A DNA stretch of 40,826 nt from the NCBI GenBank assembly GCA_026706665.1, contig JAPOYI010000223.1, positions 1 to 40,826 of the forward strand, written 5' to 3'. The notes below the pieces were generated by a model that saw only the letters and a program-made list of their open reading frames with translations, was not told the DNA's origin and ran no database searches. Positions 8,101-16,475 of the stretch are shown piece after piece. The DNA is from Gammaproteobacteria bacterium. GTDB lineage: Bacteria; Pseudomonadota; Gammaproteobacteria; Pseudomonadales; Azotimanducaceae. Position numbers and translations under genes: made by a program. The stretch's first letter is position 1. Each line of letters begins with the position of its first letter.

Positions 8101-9003
8101 ATGAATCCGCCTGCGCCCGCGAGTAGCGCCTTAGGCCGTGTCGCAGCGTGGAGGGTGCCTCCTGTCGCGAGGGCAGCAATCATCGTCGCGCTTTGTGCGC
8201 TCGCGACCGCCTGCCATCCTGCGAATGATGTCCCCCCGCGTCGGGCGCCAGCCACATCGCTGCCCGCCGTGCTTGTCGCGGACGGCGAAACGCGGCCGGT
8301 GAACGCCGAAACGTGGCCGAATCTCCTCTGGGAACTCGCGGACGGCATCGACGGCGCGTCCTGCCACCGAATCGGCGGCAGCGCCATGGCGCTGGAACTC
8401 GACCACCAGCGTTTCGAACCAGCCATCGCCGGAGTCGGCGACCGCTCCCGGGGCGGCGTCACGGCCCGGGGCCTGGTTTCCTCGGGCATGGGCGTGGTGC
8501 TCGGCAGCGGCTTCGTATCCGAATTCAGGCCCATCGCACCGCTCGGGCTCCTGCAGATCGACGGCACCGTCGTGTCGGAGCTGTCGAACCACGGCTACAC
8601 GCGGATCATCGGGCTGCGCGACGGCGCCCTCGACATCATCGGCCGCGCGGACTACCACCGCGGGCTGTTCACTTCCGCGATGCAGGTGGGACCCGGTGTC
8701 GTGGAACTCGGGAAGCTCGACATCTCGGAGCGGGAACTCAACCTGCCGGCCCACTTTCGCGCCTTCGTCGCCCGGTGCGAAGCGTCGACGCTGGTGGGGA
8801 TCACGTTGAAACCCATGCACCTATACAACCTCGGCGGCGACCTCCTCGCGACCTTCGAGGCCGCCGGCTTCAATTGCAACGAGGTGGCCAACATCAGCGG
8901 CGATCTCGAGGCCCTGCTCGCGGTCACGAGCGGCGATCGGACGCTCTACATCGGCAATCCGGATTCGCCCAAGGCCTCGCTCATCGCCTGGAAGCAGACA
9001 TGA
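8101..9003 (+). CDS. Putative lipoprotein, possibly phosphodiester-glycosidase-like
   Basis: About 300 aa with an N-terminal hydrophobic segment (AAIIVALCALATAC) ending in a plausible lipobox cysteine, so probably anchored to a membrane in the periplasm. The middle (SSGMGVVLGSGFVSEFRPI, then APLGLLQIDG and FTSAMQVGPGVVELGK) resembles the layout of NAGPA/phosphodiester glycosidase domains, but this is a weak by-eye match. An ATG at 8089 is an alternative start. The stop overlaps the ATG of the next gene (ATGA), suggesting it heads the operon 8101-12005. Confidence 0.65.
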   Translation: MNPPAPASSALGRVAAWRVPPVARAAIIVALCALATACHPANDVPPRRAPATSLPAVLVADGETRPVNAETWPNLLWELADGIDGASCHRIGGSAMALELDHQRFEPAIAGVGDRSRGGVTARGLVSSGMGVVLGSGFVSEFRPIAPLGLLQIDGTVVSELSNHGYTRIIGLRDGALDIIGRADYHRGLFTSAMQVGPGVVELGKLDISERELNLPAHFRAFVARCEASTLVGITLKPMHLYNLGGDLLATFEAAGFNCNEVANISGDLEALLAVTSGDRTLYIGNPDSPKASLIAWKQT

Positions 9004-9767
9004 CGCTGCAACAGGTTGCCGACCTGCGCGAGGAAGGCGAGGCACTCTACGGCCTGCTGGACACGCTGACCGACGAGCAATGGGCGATGCCGACGCCGTT
9101 CAAGAATCGCACCGTGAACTGGGTCGTCCGGCACCTGCACGACGCCGACCGCTGGGCCGTGCTATCCATCACCGACCCGGACGCATACCGCGGGTGGGCG
9201 GTCAAATGGATCGCGGGCCGCCGCGCATACCCAAGCTATCCGCGCGGCAGACCGCTGCTCGAGCGCTGGCGCGCGGATTTCCTCAAACTCTGCGACACGC
9301 TGGATGCATCGGACCCGGCAGTGCGCATACCCTGGTTCGGGCCCGACATGAGCATCCGCATGATGGCCACCGCGCGGCAGATGGAAACGTGGGCGCATGG
9401 CCAGGACGTCTACGACCTGGTGCGGGTACGGCGCCGGAATACCGACCGCATCCGGAACATCTGTTTCCTCGGCGTTCGAACGTACGGCTGGACGTTCCTG
9501 AACCGCGAACTGGATGTCCCCGCGCCCGAACCGTACGTCCGTCTCGATGCGCCCTCGGGTGCGGTCTGGGAGTGGAACGACCCTTCCGACACGAACTGCG
9601 TCATGGGATCCGCCGTGGAGTTCGCCCATGTCGTCACCCAGGGCAGGAACATCGCCGACTGCAATCTCACCGTCGTCGGCGAGACCGCCAATGCGTGGAT
9701 GCGCATGGCCCAGTGCTTCGCCGGCGAACCCCAGGAACCGCCCGCACCGGGCGAAAGGGCCTGGTAA
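9000..9767 (+). CDS. TIGR03084-like / DinB-maleylpyruvate-isomerase superfamily protein
   Basis: A 255 aa predicted four-helix-bundle protein. The N-terminus (EEGEALYGLLDTLTDEQW) and the HLHDADRWAV motif are typical of the DinB/MDMPI fold, where histidines bind a divalent metal. RQMETWAHGQDVYDL matches the TIGR03084 group, known mainly from Actinobacteria. Members are thought to be metal-dependent thiol-using enzymes, but this one has no assigned reaction. It overlaps the lipoprotein gene by ATGA and is followed after 35 bp by the LLM oxidoreductase. Confidence 0.75.
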   Translation: MTLQQVADLREEGEALYGLLDTLTDEQWAMPTPFKNRTVNWVVRHLHDADRWAVLSITDPDAYRGWAVKWIAGRRAYPSYPRGRPLLERWRADFLKLCDTLDASDPAVRIPWFGPDMSIRMMATARQMETWAHGQDVYDLVRVRRRNTDRIRNICFLGVRTYGWTFLNRELDVPAPEPYVRLDAPSGAVWEWNDPSDTNCVMGSAVEFAHVVTQGRNIADCNLTVVGETANAWMRMAQCFAGEPQEPPAPGERAW

Positions 9768-9802
9768 GGCCGCAACGGCACACGACACCAGGAGAAGCAA
9801 CC

Positions 9803-10684
9803 ATGCAACCAGGCACGATCAAGCTCGGCGTCGTCTTCCCCCATAACGAGATCGGTGTGGACCCGATCGCCATCCGTGACTACGCCCAGGGCGCAGAGGA
9901 ACTGGGCGCCGACCACATGATGATCTACGACCACGTGCTCGGCGCGGATCCTGAAAGGCCGGGCGGCTGGGACGGCCCGTACGACAAGGACGTGGCCTTC
10001 CACGAGCCATTCACCCTGTTCTCGTACATGGCGGCGGTCACCTCGAAGATCGTGTTCGGCACGTGCGTGCTGGTCCTGCCCCAGCGTCAGACTGCGCTGG
10101 TGGCGAAGCAGGCGGCCCAGCTCGCGATCCTTTCCGGCAACCGGTTCCGGATGGGCATCGGCGTCGGCTGGAACACCGTGGAGTTCGAGGGTCTCGGCGT
10201 TCCGTTCACGCGGCGCGGCGCCAGGCAGGCCGAGCAGGTCGAACTCATGCGCCGCCTCTGGACGGAGGACAACGTGGCCTTCAAGGGCGAATACCACACC
10301 ATCGATCGGGCCAGTATCCTGCCTCGGCCCGATCGCCCCATTCCGATCTGGTTCGGGGGTGGCGCGCCTGCCGTACTGCGGCGTTGTGCGCGGCTCGGAG
10401 ACGGCTGGGCGCCCGTCGGAACGCCGAACGAGCAGTCGCGGAAGGCAATCGCCACGATCCGCGAGGTTCGCGAGGCGGCGGGACTGCCATGGGAGGGTTT
10501 CGGTATCCAGGCGCAGGCGCAGACCCGGGGCGGCGATCCGTACAGGTGGAAGACCCACCATGACCGGTGGCACGAACTCGGCTGCACGCATCTCGCCATC
10601 GTGACCCACTACGTGGGGAACGGCACCAAGGTGGACGCCCACCTGGCAGCGGCGGAGCGCTACTTCGAGGCCGTGCGCAGCTGA
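9803..10684 (+). CDS. LLM-class (luciferase-like) flavin/F420-dependent oxidoreductase
   Basis: A 293 aa TIM-barrel oxidoreductase. Typical features are IKLGVVFPHNEIG at the first strand, GADHMMIYDHVLG, TSKIVFGTCVLVLPQR, and RFRMGIGVGWN before the active-site loop. PIWFGGGAPAVLRRCARLGDGW is the usual C-terminal signature of the TIGR03619-type group. Start ATG 9803 has GGAGAA 6-7 nt upstream. Whether it uses FMN or F420 cannot be settled here. The pairing with a TIGR03084-like protein hints at a shared catabolic or detoxification pathway. Confidence 0.88.
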   Translation: MQPGTIKLGVVFPHNEIGVDPIAIRDYAQGAEELGADHMMIYDHVLGADPERPGGWDGPYDKDVAFHEPFTLFSYMAAVTSKIVFGTCVLVLPQRQTALVAKQAAQLAILSGNRFRMGIGVGWNTVEFEGLGVPFTRRGARQAEQVELMRRLWTEDNVAFKGEYHTIDRASILPRPDRPIPIWFGGGAPAVLRRCARLGDGWAPVGTPNEQSRKAIATIREVREAAGLPWEGFGIQAQAQTRGGDPYRWKTHHDRWHELGCTHLAIVTHYVGNGTKVDAHLAAAERYFEAVRS

Positions 10685-10730
10685 GGGGGCGTTCAACGCC
10701 CGCCAGTAGCCCACGAAGCGCCAGGAAGCG

Positions 10731-12005
10731 ATGACGCCTGCGCCGGAAAAGGACCATCCCAAGCTGGTGATGCTCGGGATGCTCCACATGGCGCAGTACT
10801 TCCCCGCCGCGTTCACGGGAATCGCCCTGCCCTTCCTGTTCCGCAAGGAAGGCCTGCCGCTCGAGATGTTCTGGCTGCTCGCGCTACCCGCTATCCCCCG
10901 CTGGCTGAAGTGGCTCATCGCCCTGGTCGTGGACAACCACGGCAGCGCCCGCATCGGCCAGCGCAAGAGCTGGATCATCCCGTGCACGGCGATCGGCGCC
11001 GCCGCCTATGCCGCGCTCGCCTGGATCCCCCCGGCGGTCTCCGCCGTGTACCTGATCGTCGGCATCCTGCTCGCCAAGTCGTTCATCATGGCCGCGCAGG
11101 ACATCGCCGTGGACGGTTACGCCGCCGAGTCGATGACGGACGCCGAACGGGCCACGGGCACCTCGATCATCGGTTTCCTTGGCACTCTGGCCAATGTTTC
11201 TGGAAAGGGCGTCGTCACGCTCGTCACGACCTTTGGCTGGTTCCAGACCATGCTGGCGGCGTCCGCCCTCATGGTCGCGTTCGCGGCACCCGGGATCATC
11301 CGGCGGGAACCCCCGCCTCCCGCCGCGACGAGACAGCGCCGCGCGCGCGGCGAGCGCGCAAGCCTCGTGAAGGCCCTGCGCCGCCGCGAGTCTCGCTACA
11401 TCCTTCCGTACCTCTCGGTATTCGGCTTCGGCGCCGGGTTCTTCGGCTCGATGCTCGGGCCCTTTTTCGCCGACGAAGGCCTCACGACCACGCAGTTCGG
11501 CATCCTGTTCACGATCGCAACCCTCGCAGGCAGCGGGCTCGGCGCACTTGTCACGCCCTGGCTGGTGGAACGCATCGGCATGCGCAGGACGGCGATCATC
11601 GGTGTCGTCGCGCTGCCGGTCGAGGGCTGCATCTTCGGCGCCCTCGCCCTGTACCCGGGGCTCCCGGCCCTGCCCACGCTCACGTCCATCGTAGCAATCC
11701 TTGGATTCGTCACGTCGATCTACTCCTACGTCGTGAACAACTCCCGCTTCCGGTGGGCGTCGAAAGCGCAGGCGGCCACGGACTACAGCATGCAGTCGAG
11801 TCTGTGGAACTTCGGCCTGTGGGCTGCGGGGTCCACCGCCGGGTTCGTCGTGGCGGACCTGGGCTGGGCGATCTTCTTCCCCATCGCGGGCTGCCTCGCC
11901 GGAGCGGGGGGTGTGCTCTACATCGTCCTGTTCGACCGCATCGAGGCCATGGTGCGGCGTCGGGAGCGCGACGAACTGGAGGGCGTTGCCGTCTTGGCAC
12001 CGTAA
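10731..12005 (+). CDS. MFS transporter, AmpG/PAT-like
   Basis: A 424 aa inner-membrane protein with about 12 hydrophobic segments and a basic central loop near residues 190-215 (RQRRARGERA). The motif AQDIAVDGYAAE in the fourth or fifth segment is characteristic of the AmpG/PAT branch, which moves muropeptides, acetyl-CoA or siderophore-type cargo. The substrate here is unknown. It closes the four-gene run beginning at 8101 and could export or import the compound handled by the LLM enzyme. Confidence 0.85.
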   Translation: MTPAPEKDHPKLVMLGMLHMAQYFPAAFTGIALPFLFRKEGLPLEMFWLLALPAIPRWLKWLIALVVDNHGSARIGQRKSWIIPCTAIGAAAYAALAWIPPAVSAVYLIVGILLAKSFIMAAQDIAVDGYAAESMTDAERATGTSIIGFLGTLANVSGKGVVTLVTTFGWFQTMLAASALMVAFAAPGIIRREPPPPAATRQRRARGERASLVKALRRRESRYILPYLSVFGFGAGFFGSMLGPFFADEGLTTTQFGILFTIATLAGSGLGALVTPWLVERIGMRRTAIIGVVALPVEGCIFGALALYPGLPALPTLTSIVAILGFVTSIYSYVVNNSRFRWASKAQAATDYSMQSSLWNFGLWAAGSTAGFVVADLGWAIFFPIAGCLAGAGGVLYIVLFDRIEAMVRRRERDELEGVAVLAP

Positions 12006-12071
12006 ACCAGGAGCGCGTCTTTGCGGCCGAGCCCAACCTGACCTGCTTCCTGGTCAACGTCCGCAAACGGA

Positions 12072-12099
12072 TTGACCGTGCTCGTCAATCGGATAGAAT
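12072..12099 (+). promoter_or_regulatory. Promoter of the toxin-antitoxin operon
   Basis: TTGACC (12072-12077), a 16-bp spacer, then TAGAAT (12094-12099). The sequence CATCATG is repeated between the -10 and the antitoxin start (12102-12108 and 12121-12127), a possible operator for the ribbon-helix-helix antitoxin. Confidence 0.6.
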
Positions 12100-12125
12100 G
12101 CCATCATGTTGCTTGATCTTACATC

Positions 12126-12374
12126 ATGATACGTACGCAAATTCAACTTACCGCGGAGCAGCTGAAAGCGCTCAAGGGTCTCGCACGCGAGGAGGAACGT
12201 TCCGTAGCGGACTTGGTACGGGAGAGTGTCGCAGAGTACCTGGTGCACCGTCCGCGAGTGGACCGCGCCGAACGCGTGCACCGGGCTCGCAGCCTGATTG
12301 GACGTTACCACTCGGACTGCCCCGATCTCGCCGAGCATCACGACGACCACCTCGACGACGCGTTCGACCATTGA
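12126..12374 (+). CDS. Ribbon-helix-helix antitoxin (VapB-like)
   Basis: An 82 aa protein. MIRTQIQLTAEQLKALKGLA is the beta strand plus first helix of a CopG/RHH fold, and RSVADLVRESVAEYL is the second helix. The acidic, histidine- and aspartate-rich tail (DLAEHHDDHLDDAFDH) probably wraps and neutralises the toxin. The stop TGA overlaps the TTG start of the toxin. RHH antitoxins normally repress their own promoter, here probably 12072-12099. Confidence 0.85.
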   Translation: MIRTQIQLTAEQLKALKGLAREEERSVADLVRESVAEYLVHRPRVDRAERVHRARSLIGRYHSDCPDLAEHHDDHLDDAFDH

Positions 12375-12775
12375 GCCTGTTTGTCGACACGTCAGCCATC
12401 CTCGCCATTGTCGACGCGGATCAGCCCCGGCACCGGGACGTCGTGGAGGCGTTCGACTTGGCGATCGACACCGGCGACCCCCTGTTCACGTCCAACTACG
12501 TGCTCGTGGAGACCTTTGCACTCGCGCAGCGCCGCCTGGGACTGCCCGCATCGCGCGACCTCGCGGTGTCGTTCGTTCCGCTGCTCAATACGCTGTGGGT
12601 GGACGAGTCGATCCACGAGACCGCCCTATCGGCGCTTCTGGCCTCCGGTCGGCGCAGCCTCTCGCTCGTCGACTGCACCAGTTTCGAAATCATGCGTCGG
12701 CACGGCCTCACGCAGGTAATCGCACTGGATCGCGACTTTCGGCAACAGGGCTTCCAGGTTACGCCTGCTGGCTAA
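12371..12775 (+). CDS. PIN-domain toxin ribonuclease (VapC-like)
   Basis: A 134 aa PIN-domain protein. Acidic metal-binding residues are visible in SLFVDTSAILA (first Asp), VETFALAQRR (Glu), SLVDCTSFEIM and ALDRDF. Such proteins cleave RNA (tRNA or rRNA) when the antitoxin is degraded. Translation most likely begins at TTG 12371, whose bases overlap the antitoxin TGA; the conserved first strand starts at once. Coupling of this kind keeps toxin synthesis dependent on antitoxin translation. Confidence 0.88.
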   Translation: MSLFVDTSAILAIVDADQPRHRDVVEAFDLAIDTGDPLFTSNYVLVETFALAQRRLGLPASRDLAVSFVPLLNTLWVDESIHETALSALLASGRRSLSLVDCTSFEIMRRHGLTQVIALDRDFRQQGFQVTPAG

Positions 12776-12955
12776 TCCGCCATGCCGCAATCGGCGTCCT
12801 CGCTCTGACCGTAGAGGAGTGCATCTTCTGCGTCCTCACCGTAGACCCCCTACGAAGTCGACATACAAGCTGTCCGAGTACGCCGAAAGAAGAACGAAAA
12901 TCGCTGAAATAGCCCTTATCCGTCATCTATAAGTCTATTTCTAAGGTCAATCAAA

Positions 12956-13543
12956 TTGCTGGAACGCCGGCGAAGACTGAAAGAAATAGACGCCGCATTG
13001 GCGGAAGTAGAGAAAAAACTGCTAGACAACTGCGCACACCTCGGCGGCATCGTCGCCGCTCGCAGCATTTCATCTGAAGAGCAGCTAGGCGAGGAAGAAG
13101 AGTCTCTGAACAAACGCGATGTCTTTGGGCGAACAATCAAGTACGAGTATTGGCGAGAAGGCGACGAAGGCCCTTTCGTCCATTTCATTCGCGAACTCGC
13201 AAAAGACCTTCCGAAGGACGCCGTGACTTTCATTGGTTCCACCGATGGCGACATGATCGGGTCATACCACATTGCCGACGACACCCTGCGAGCGGTCACG
13301 GGTATTTCCGAGGAAGAAGAATTGGGCAAGAGACTCTTCGACTGCATCCGTTACGGGGAGATTGACTTCGCCGAATGCCTCCGAGTCAAACGGAACGGAA
13401 ATGAAGAAAGCTATCGCCAATGGCTATCCGAAGAGCTGTCCCGGGCACAAGAGGAGACCCGACGCCGGTTGCAGGATTTCCTCGGACGTCTCCCGGTCGC
13501 CATCAGCGAATCCGATGCGGCTGGGAACAGGAGCGGAACATGA
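12956..13543 (+). CDS. Hypothetical protein, first gene of an AT-richer two-gene cassette
   Basis: A 195 aa soluble, acidic protein with predicted helical or coiled ends: an N-terminal ERRRRLKEIDAALAEVEKKL and a C-terminal RAQEETRRRLQDFLGRL. The centre is globular (GPFVHFIRELAKDL, VTFIGSTDGDMIGSYHIADD). The frame has no ATG, so I use TTG 12956 just before the first helix. Base composition is visibly lower in GC than the neighbours, which points to recent transfer. Its stop overlaps the next start by ATGA. I do not recognise the family; given the partner and the adjacent TA pair, a defence or TA-like role is possible. Confidence 0.6.
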   Translation: MLERRRRLKEIDAALAEVEKKLLDNCAHLGGIVAARSISSEEQLGEEEESLNKRDVFGRTIKYEYWREGDEGPFVHFIRELAKDLPKDAVTFIGSTDGDMIGSYHIADDTLRAVTGISEEEELGKRLFDCIRYGEIDFAECLRVKRNGNEESYRQWLSEELSRAQEETRRRLQDFLGRLPVAISESDAAGNRSGT

Positions 13544-13851
13544 CCAGCCTGACAATTACACGCCACGGCGAGGTTCGGATGTCTCAGCGATGTATCCGCC
13601 AGACAGACCTGGAAGTCATCCTCGCCCATGGTACCGAGGTCGGTCGGAACCGGATCATGCTTAAGAGACAATGCAATGCCCAGAAACGGGCGGGAATTCG
13701 CCCAGCTCCTAATTTCGATGTACTGGGTGGCAGTCATTGTTGGGTTCATCGCCTTGTTCCTCGCAAATCTGCCGTGACCTATCACGTTCTTGACGAGTCA
13801 AGGTGCATGGGACTCGACGCGGTCCACCATGGTCGCGCCGTGCGCAGTTAA
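13540..13851 (+). CDS. DUF4258-like small protein
   Basis: A 103 aa protein beginning LTITRHGEVRMSQRCIRQTDLEVILAHG, which resembles the DUF4258 pattern (a helix with RH...R...R.I...D...VL). That family is often found in toxin-antitoxin-like or mobile contexts and may have a RelE-like fold. The start overlaps the previous gene's stop by ATGA, so the two are co-translated. The stop (TAA, 13849-13851) overlaps the 3' end of gshB on the opposite strand by 4 bp. Confidence 0.6.
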   Translation: MTSLTITRHGEVRMSQRCIRQTDLEVILAHGTEVGRNRIMLKRQCNAQKRAGIRPAPNFDVLGGSHCWVHRLVPRKSAVTYHVLDESRCMGLDAVHHGRAVRS

Positions 13852-14696
13852 TCCCGTACCAACGCCTCCACCACCACTGGCGCGGGATCGACACCGGTAA
13901 GCTGTTCCAGGGTGCTGAGGCCCCCAGGATTCGCGACGTTCGCTTCGAGCACGTATGGGGCGGCAAGATCGATGCCGGCGAACCTGGCGCCGCGAACCTC
14001 CAGGCGCGCGATGACTCTTCGGACCAGTGCGGTTTCGCCCGCGTCGAGTTCCGTCCGTCGGACGACCGCCCCCGTCGCGAGGTTGCCGCCCTTCTTGGTA
14101 TAGGCACCGATGATCTCCCCGCCGGCAACCACCGCGCGCTTCTCGTTGCGTTCGGCTTCCGCCACGTAGCGCTGCAGCAGGCAAAACCGGCCAGCGCCGC
14201 GTCCGGTCAGGTGTTCGAGCACCGCGCGGCAGTGGACGTCTCCCGTCTCGACTAGGAAGACATCGCGGCCGAAACTCCCTGCGGTCGGCTTGGCCACCCA
14301 GCGGCCGCCACGGGCAACGATCTCCATGAGCGTGTCGACATCGGCGCTGGCATGCGTCTCGGGGCCGAACTCCGCCAGGTCGAACTTGCCGTGCAGGTAA
14401 ACGAGGGCGTCCGCGGTGTTGACGAATCGCGCCTGGTCCAGGGTCTTCAGGAGTTGCATGCGGTCAAGAAAGGTCTCCCGCGCGCCGAGTCCGAGAATCC
14501 AGACCAGGTCGAACGGCGCCAGGGGGGCCGCACGACCCCCGGCATCCCGCGCGGCCACACCGTCCGCCGTCAGCGCAAGCGTTTCGTGAAATAGCACGGC
14601 AACCCGCCAACCCGCGGCTTCGAACGCGGCGGGCAAGCGCTCGCGATTGTCGTTCGCGGACTCTCCAGGAGCAGTGAGAAAAGCGATGCGTTTCAA
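13848..14696 (-). CDS. gshB: Glutathione synthetase, prokaryotic type
   Basis: ATP-grasp ligase joining gamma-glutamylcysteine and glycine. The roughly 282 aa product starts at TTG 14696 ([16 protein letters not shown]), with AGGTG about 10 nt upstream. ATP-grasp features include [37 protein letters not shown] and the C-terminal [20 protein letters not shown] followed by [10 protein letters not shown], matching GshB (usually about 315 aa; this one is somewhat short at the N-terminus). The open frame continues upstream to 15038, but that stretch is the shadow of nadA. It is divergent from nadA with about 100 bp between. Confidence 0.85.
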   Translation of the reverse strand: MKRIAFLTAPGESANDNRERLPAAFEAAGWRVAVLFHETLALTADGVAARDAGGRAAPLAPFDLVWILGLGARETFLDRMQLLKTLDQARFVNTADALVYLHGKFDLAEFGPETHASADVDTLMEIVARGGRWVAKPTAGSFGRDVFLVETGDVHCRAVLEHLTGRGAGRFCLLQRYVAEAERNEKRAVVAGGEIIGAYTKKGGNLATGAVVRRTELDAGETALVRRVIARLEVRGARFAGIDLAAPYVLEANVANPGGLSTLEQLTGVDPAPVVVEALVRD

Positions 14697-14800
14697 TCTG
14701 TCGTCACCTCGGGACGGAGTGGGTGCGCTATGCGAACACCGCCGTTTCGATCTTCCCCCAGCCGGAATTGATGCTCGGGGATTTGCGTTACACTCGGGGC

Positions 14801-15829
14801 ATGCGCGCGAACTACAGTCTAACGCCCGCCGAGATACCGAGGCACCAACCCGCCACGCTGGCGGCCGCGGAACGCATGGCGTTGAAGGAAGAGATTCGCG
14901 CCCGGCTCGATGCGCTGGACGCTGTTCTCGTCGCGCATTACTACGTGGACGCCGACATCCAGGACTTGGCCCAGGAGACGGGCGGTTGCGTCTCCGACTC
15001 CCTCGAGATGGCGCGTTTCGGGCATGACCATCCGGCATCGACCCTCGTGGTGGCGGGCGTCAGCTTCATGGGAGAGACGGCGAAGATACTGTCGCCCGAG
15101 AAGCGCGTGCTCATGCCTACCCTGGAAGCCACCTGCTCCCTCGACATCGGCTGCCCCCCCGACGAGTTCGAAGCCTTCGTCAAGGAACACCCGGACCGCA
15201 CGGTCGTCGTCTACGCGAACACGTCGGCGCGCGTCAAGGCGATGTCCGACTGGGTCGTCACGTCGAGCGTGGGACTCAAGATCGTCGAACACCTGGGCGC
15301 GAACGGCGAACGCATCCTGTGGGCGCCGGACAAGCACCTCGGCGCCTACATCCAGCAGCAGACGGGCGCGGACATGCTGCTGTGGACCGGCGCCTGCATC
15401 GTCCACGAGGAGTTCAAGTACGACAAGCTCAAGCAGTTGATCGAGGTCTATCCGGACGCGGGCGTGCTGGTGCATCCGGAATCGCCCGCCGCCGTCATCG
15501 GGATCGCCGACTGCGTCGGATCGACGAGCCAGATCATCGCGGCGTCGCAGGAGATGCCGAACGACACGTTCATCGTCGCCACCGACCGCGGCATATTCCA
15601 CCAGCTCCGCAAACTGTCGCCCCACAAGCGCTTCATCGAGGCGCCGACCGCCGGGGCCGGGGCCACCTGCATCAGTTGCGCCCACTGTCCCTGGATGGCC
15701 ATGAACGAGCTCCGGTCACTGAACGAGTCCCTGGAACGCCAGGACAGCGAGGTTTTCGTCGACGAAGATGTCGGCGTCCGGGCCATGGTCCCGCTTCGAC
15801 GAATGCTGGACTTCGGTCGCCGGCAATGA
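14801..15829 (+). CDS. nadA: Quinolinate synthase
   Basis: [4Fe-4S] enzyme of de novo NAD synthesis that condenses iminoaspartate with dihydroxyacetone phosphate. The 342 aa protein has the three conserved cluster cysteine regions: [20 protein letters not shown] and [13 protein letters not shown], plus [16 protein letters not shown] at the N-terminus. I prefer ATG 14801 over 14723 because homology begins near YSLTPAEIP; a TACACT hexamer at 14789-14794 may be a -10, which would make the message leaderless or nearly so. The stop overlaps the ATG of the redoxin gene by ATGA. Confidence 0.93.
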   Translation: MRANYSLTPAEIPRHQPATLAAAERMALKEEIRARLDALDAVLVAHYYVDADIQDLAQETGGCVSDSLEMARFGHDHPASTLVVAGVSFMGETAKILSPEKRVLMPTLEATCSLDIGCPPDEFEAFVKEHPDRTVVVYANTSARVKAMSDWVVTSSVGLKIVEHLGANGERILWAPDKHLGAYIQQQTGADMLLWTGACIVHEEFKYDKLKQLIEVYPDAGVLVHPESPAAVIGIADCVGSTSQIIAASQEMPNDTFIVATDRGIFHQLRKLSPHKRFIEAPTAGAGATCISCAHCPWMAMNELRSLNESLERQDSEVFVDEDVGVRAMVPLRRMLDFGRRQ

Positions 15830-16380
15830 GACTTTTCTGCGCACTGGGCGTACTGATCGCGAGTATGGCGATGGCATCTGAGTACAGCGACGGCTGGGGG
15901 CCTCCCACCGGAACACGGATCCCCGACGAGGAGTTCACTTCCCATCTCGGCGAAACACGCACATTTGCCGACCTGATGGGCGAGAAGGGCGTTCTGATCC
16001 TGTTCAACCGTTCCGCGAACTGGTGACCCATCTGCAAGGCTCAGTTCGTCGAACTGAATGCGTGGCAGGACCGTTTCGAAGGACTCGGCGTCAACGTCGT
16101 CGGGATGACGTACGACGCTCCGGAGGTATTGTCCGACTTCGTCCTGGACAAGGACCTGGGCTATGCGCTGCTCTCCGATCCCGACGGGGCGTACGTGACG
16201 GCGCTGGGCATACGTAACGACGAATACGGGCCCGGTCACCCCGGCTTCGGGATACCGCATCCCGGCATCATGCTGGTCGATCCTTCCGGCGCCATCCTGT
16301 ACAAGGCCGCGATGGAAGACTATCGGAAGCGGCCCTCGTTCGAGTCGGTGTTCGATGCGGTGAGCGGCGCGGTGCAGTAA
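15826..16380 (+). CDS. Exported redoxin (AhpC/TSA-like), probable selenoprotein with UxxC motif
   Basis: A thioredoxin-fold redoxin of 184 aa if TGA at 16024-16026 is read as selenocysteine 67. The N-terminus ([17 protein letters not shown]) is a signal peptide, so the protein acts in the periplasm. The core reads [11 protein letters not shown], then the TGA codon, then [13 protein letters not shown]. The stop sits exactly where the family has the first catalytic cysteine of CxxC. The frame continues intact afterwards with the expected family features ([28 protein letters not shown]) to a TAA at 16378. A bacterial SECIS-like hairpin follows the TGA. The alternative is a TGC-to-TGA nonsense mutation or a base-call error. 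It overlaps nadA by ATGA. Confidence 0.8.
16024..16061 (+). promoter_or_regulatory. Candidate bacterial SECIS element downstream of in-frame TGA
   Basis: After TGA 16024-16026, TCAGTTC (16041-16047) pairs perfectly with GAACTGA (16051-16057) around the loop GTC. GC at 16039-16040 can pair with GC at 16060-16061 across a 2-nt bulge. The apical loop starts 21 nt past the TGA and its first base is G, both within the known range for bacterial SECIS hairpins that bind SelB. Confidence 0.65.
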
Positions 16381-16475
16381 ACCGGCGAAGCCTGCGCGGA
16401 ATAGCCGAATCCCAACAAGGCTTCCGCCAACCTCCCGGGCCTGGGAGCAGGCTTGCCGTTGTACAGCGCAGTCAC

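Noticed and set aside
9410-10987. Minus-strand frame of 525 codons opposite the LLM oxidoreductase region
   Set aside because: Spans three clear plus-strand genes antisense, with no recognisable domains.
15826-16026. Redoxin as a short protein ending at TGA 16024, or as a simple pseudogene
   Set aside because: The frame and family motifs continue intact to 16380, the TGA falls exactly on the catalytic cysteine, and a SECIS-like hairpin follows. A lone nonsense mutation remains the main alternative.
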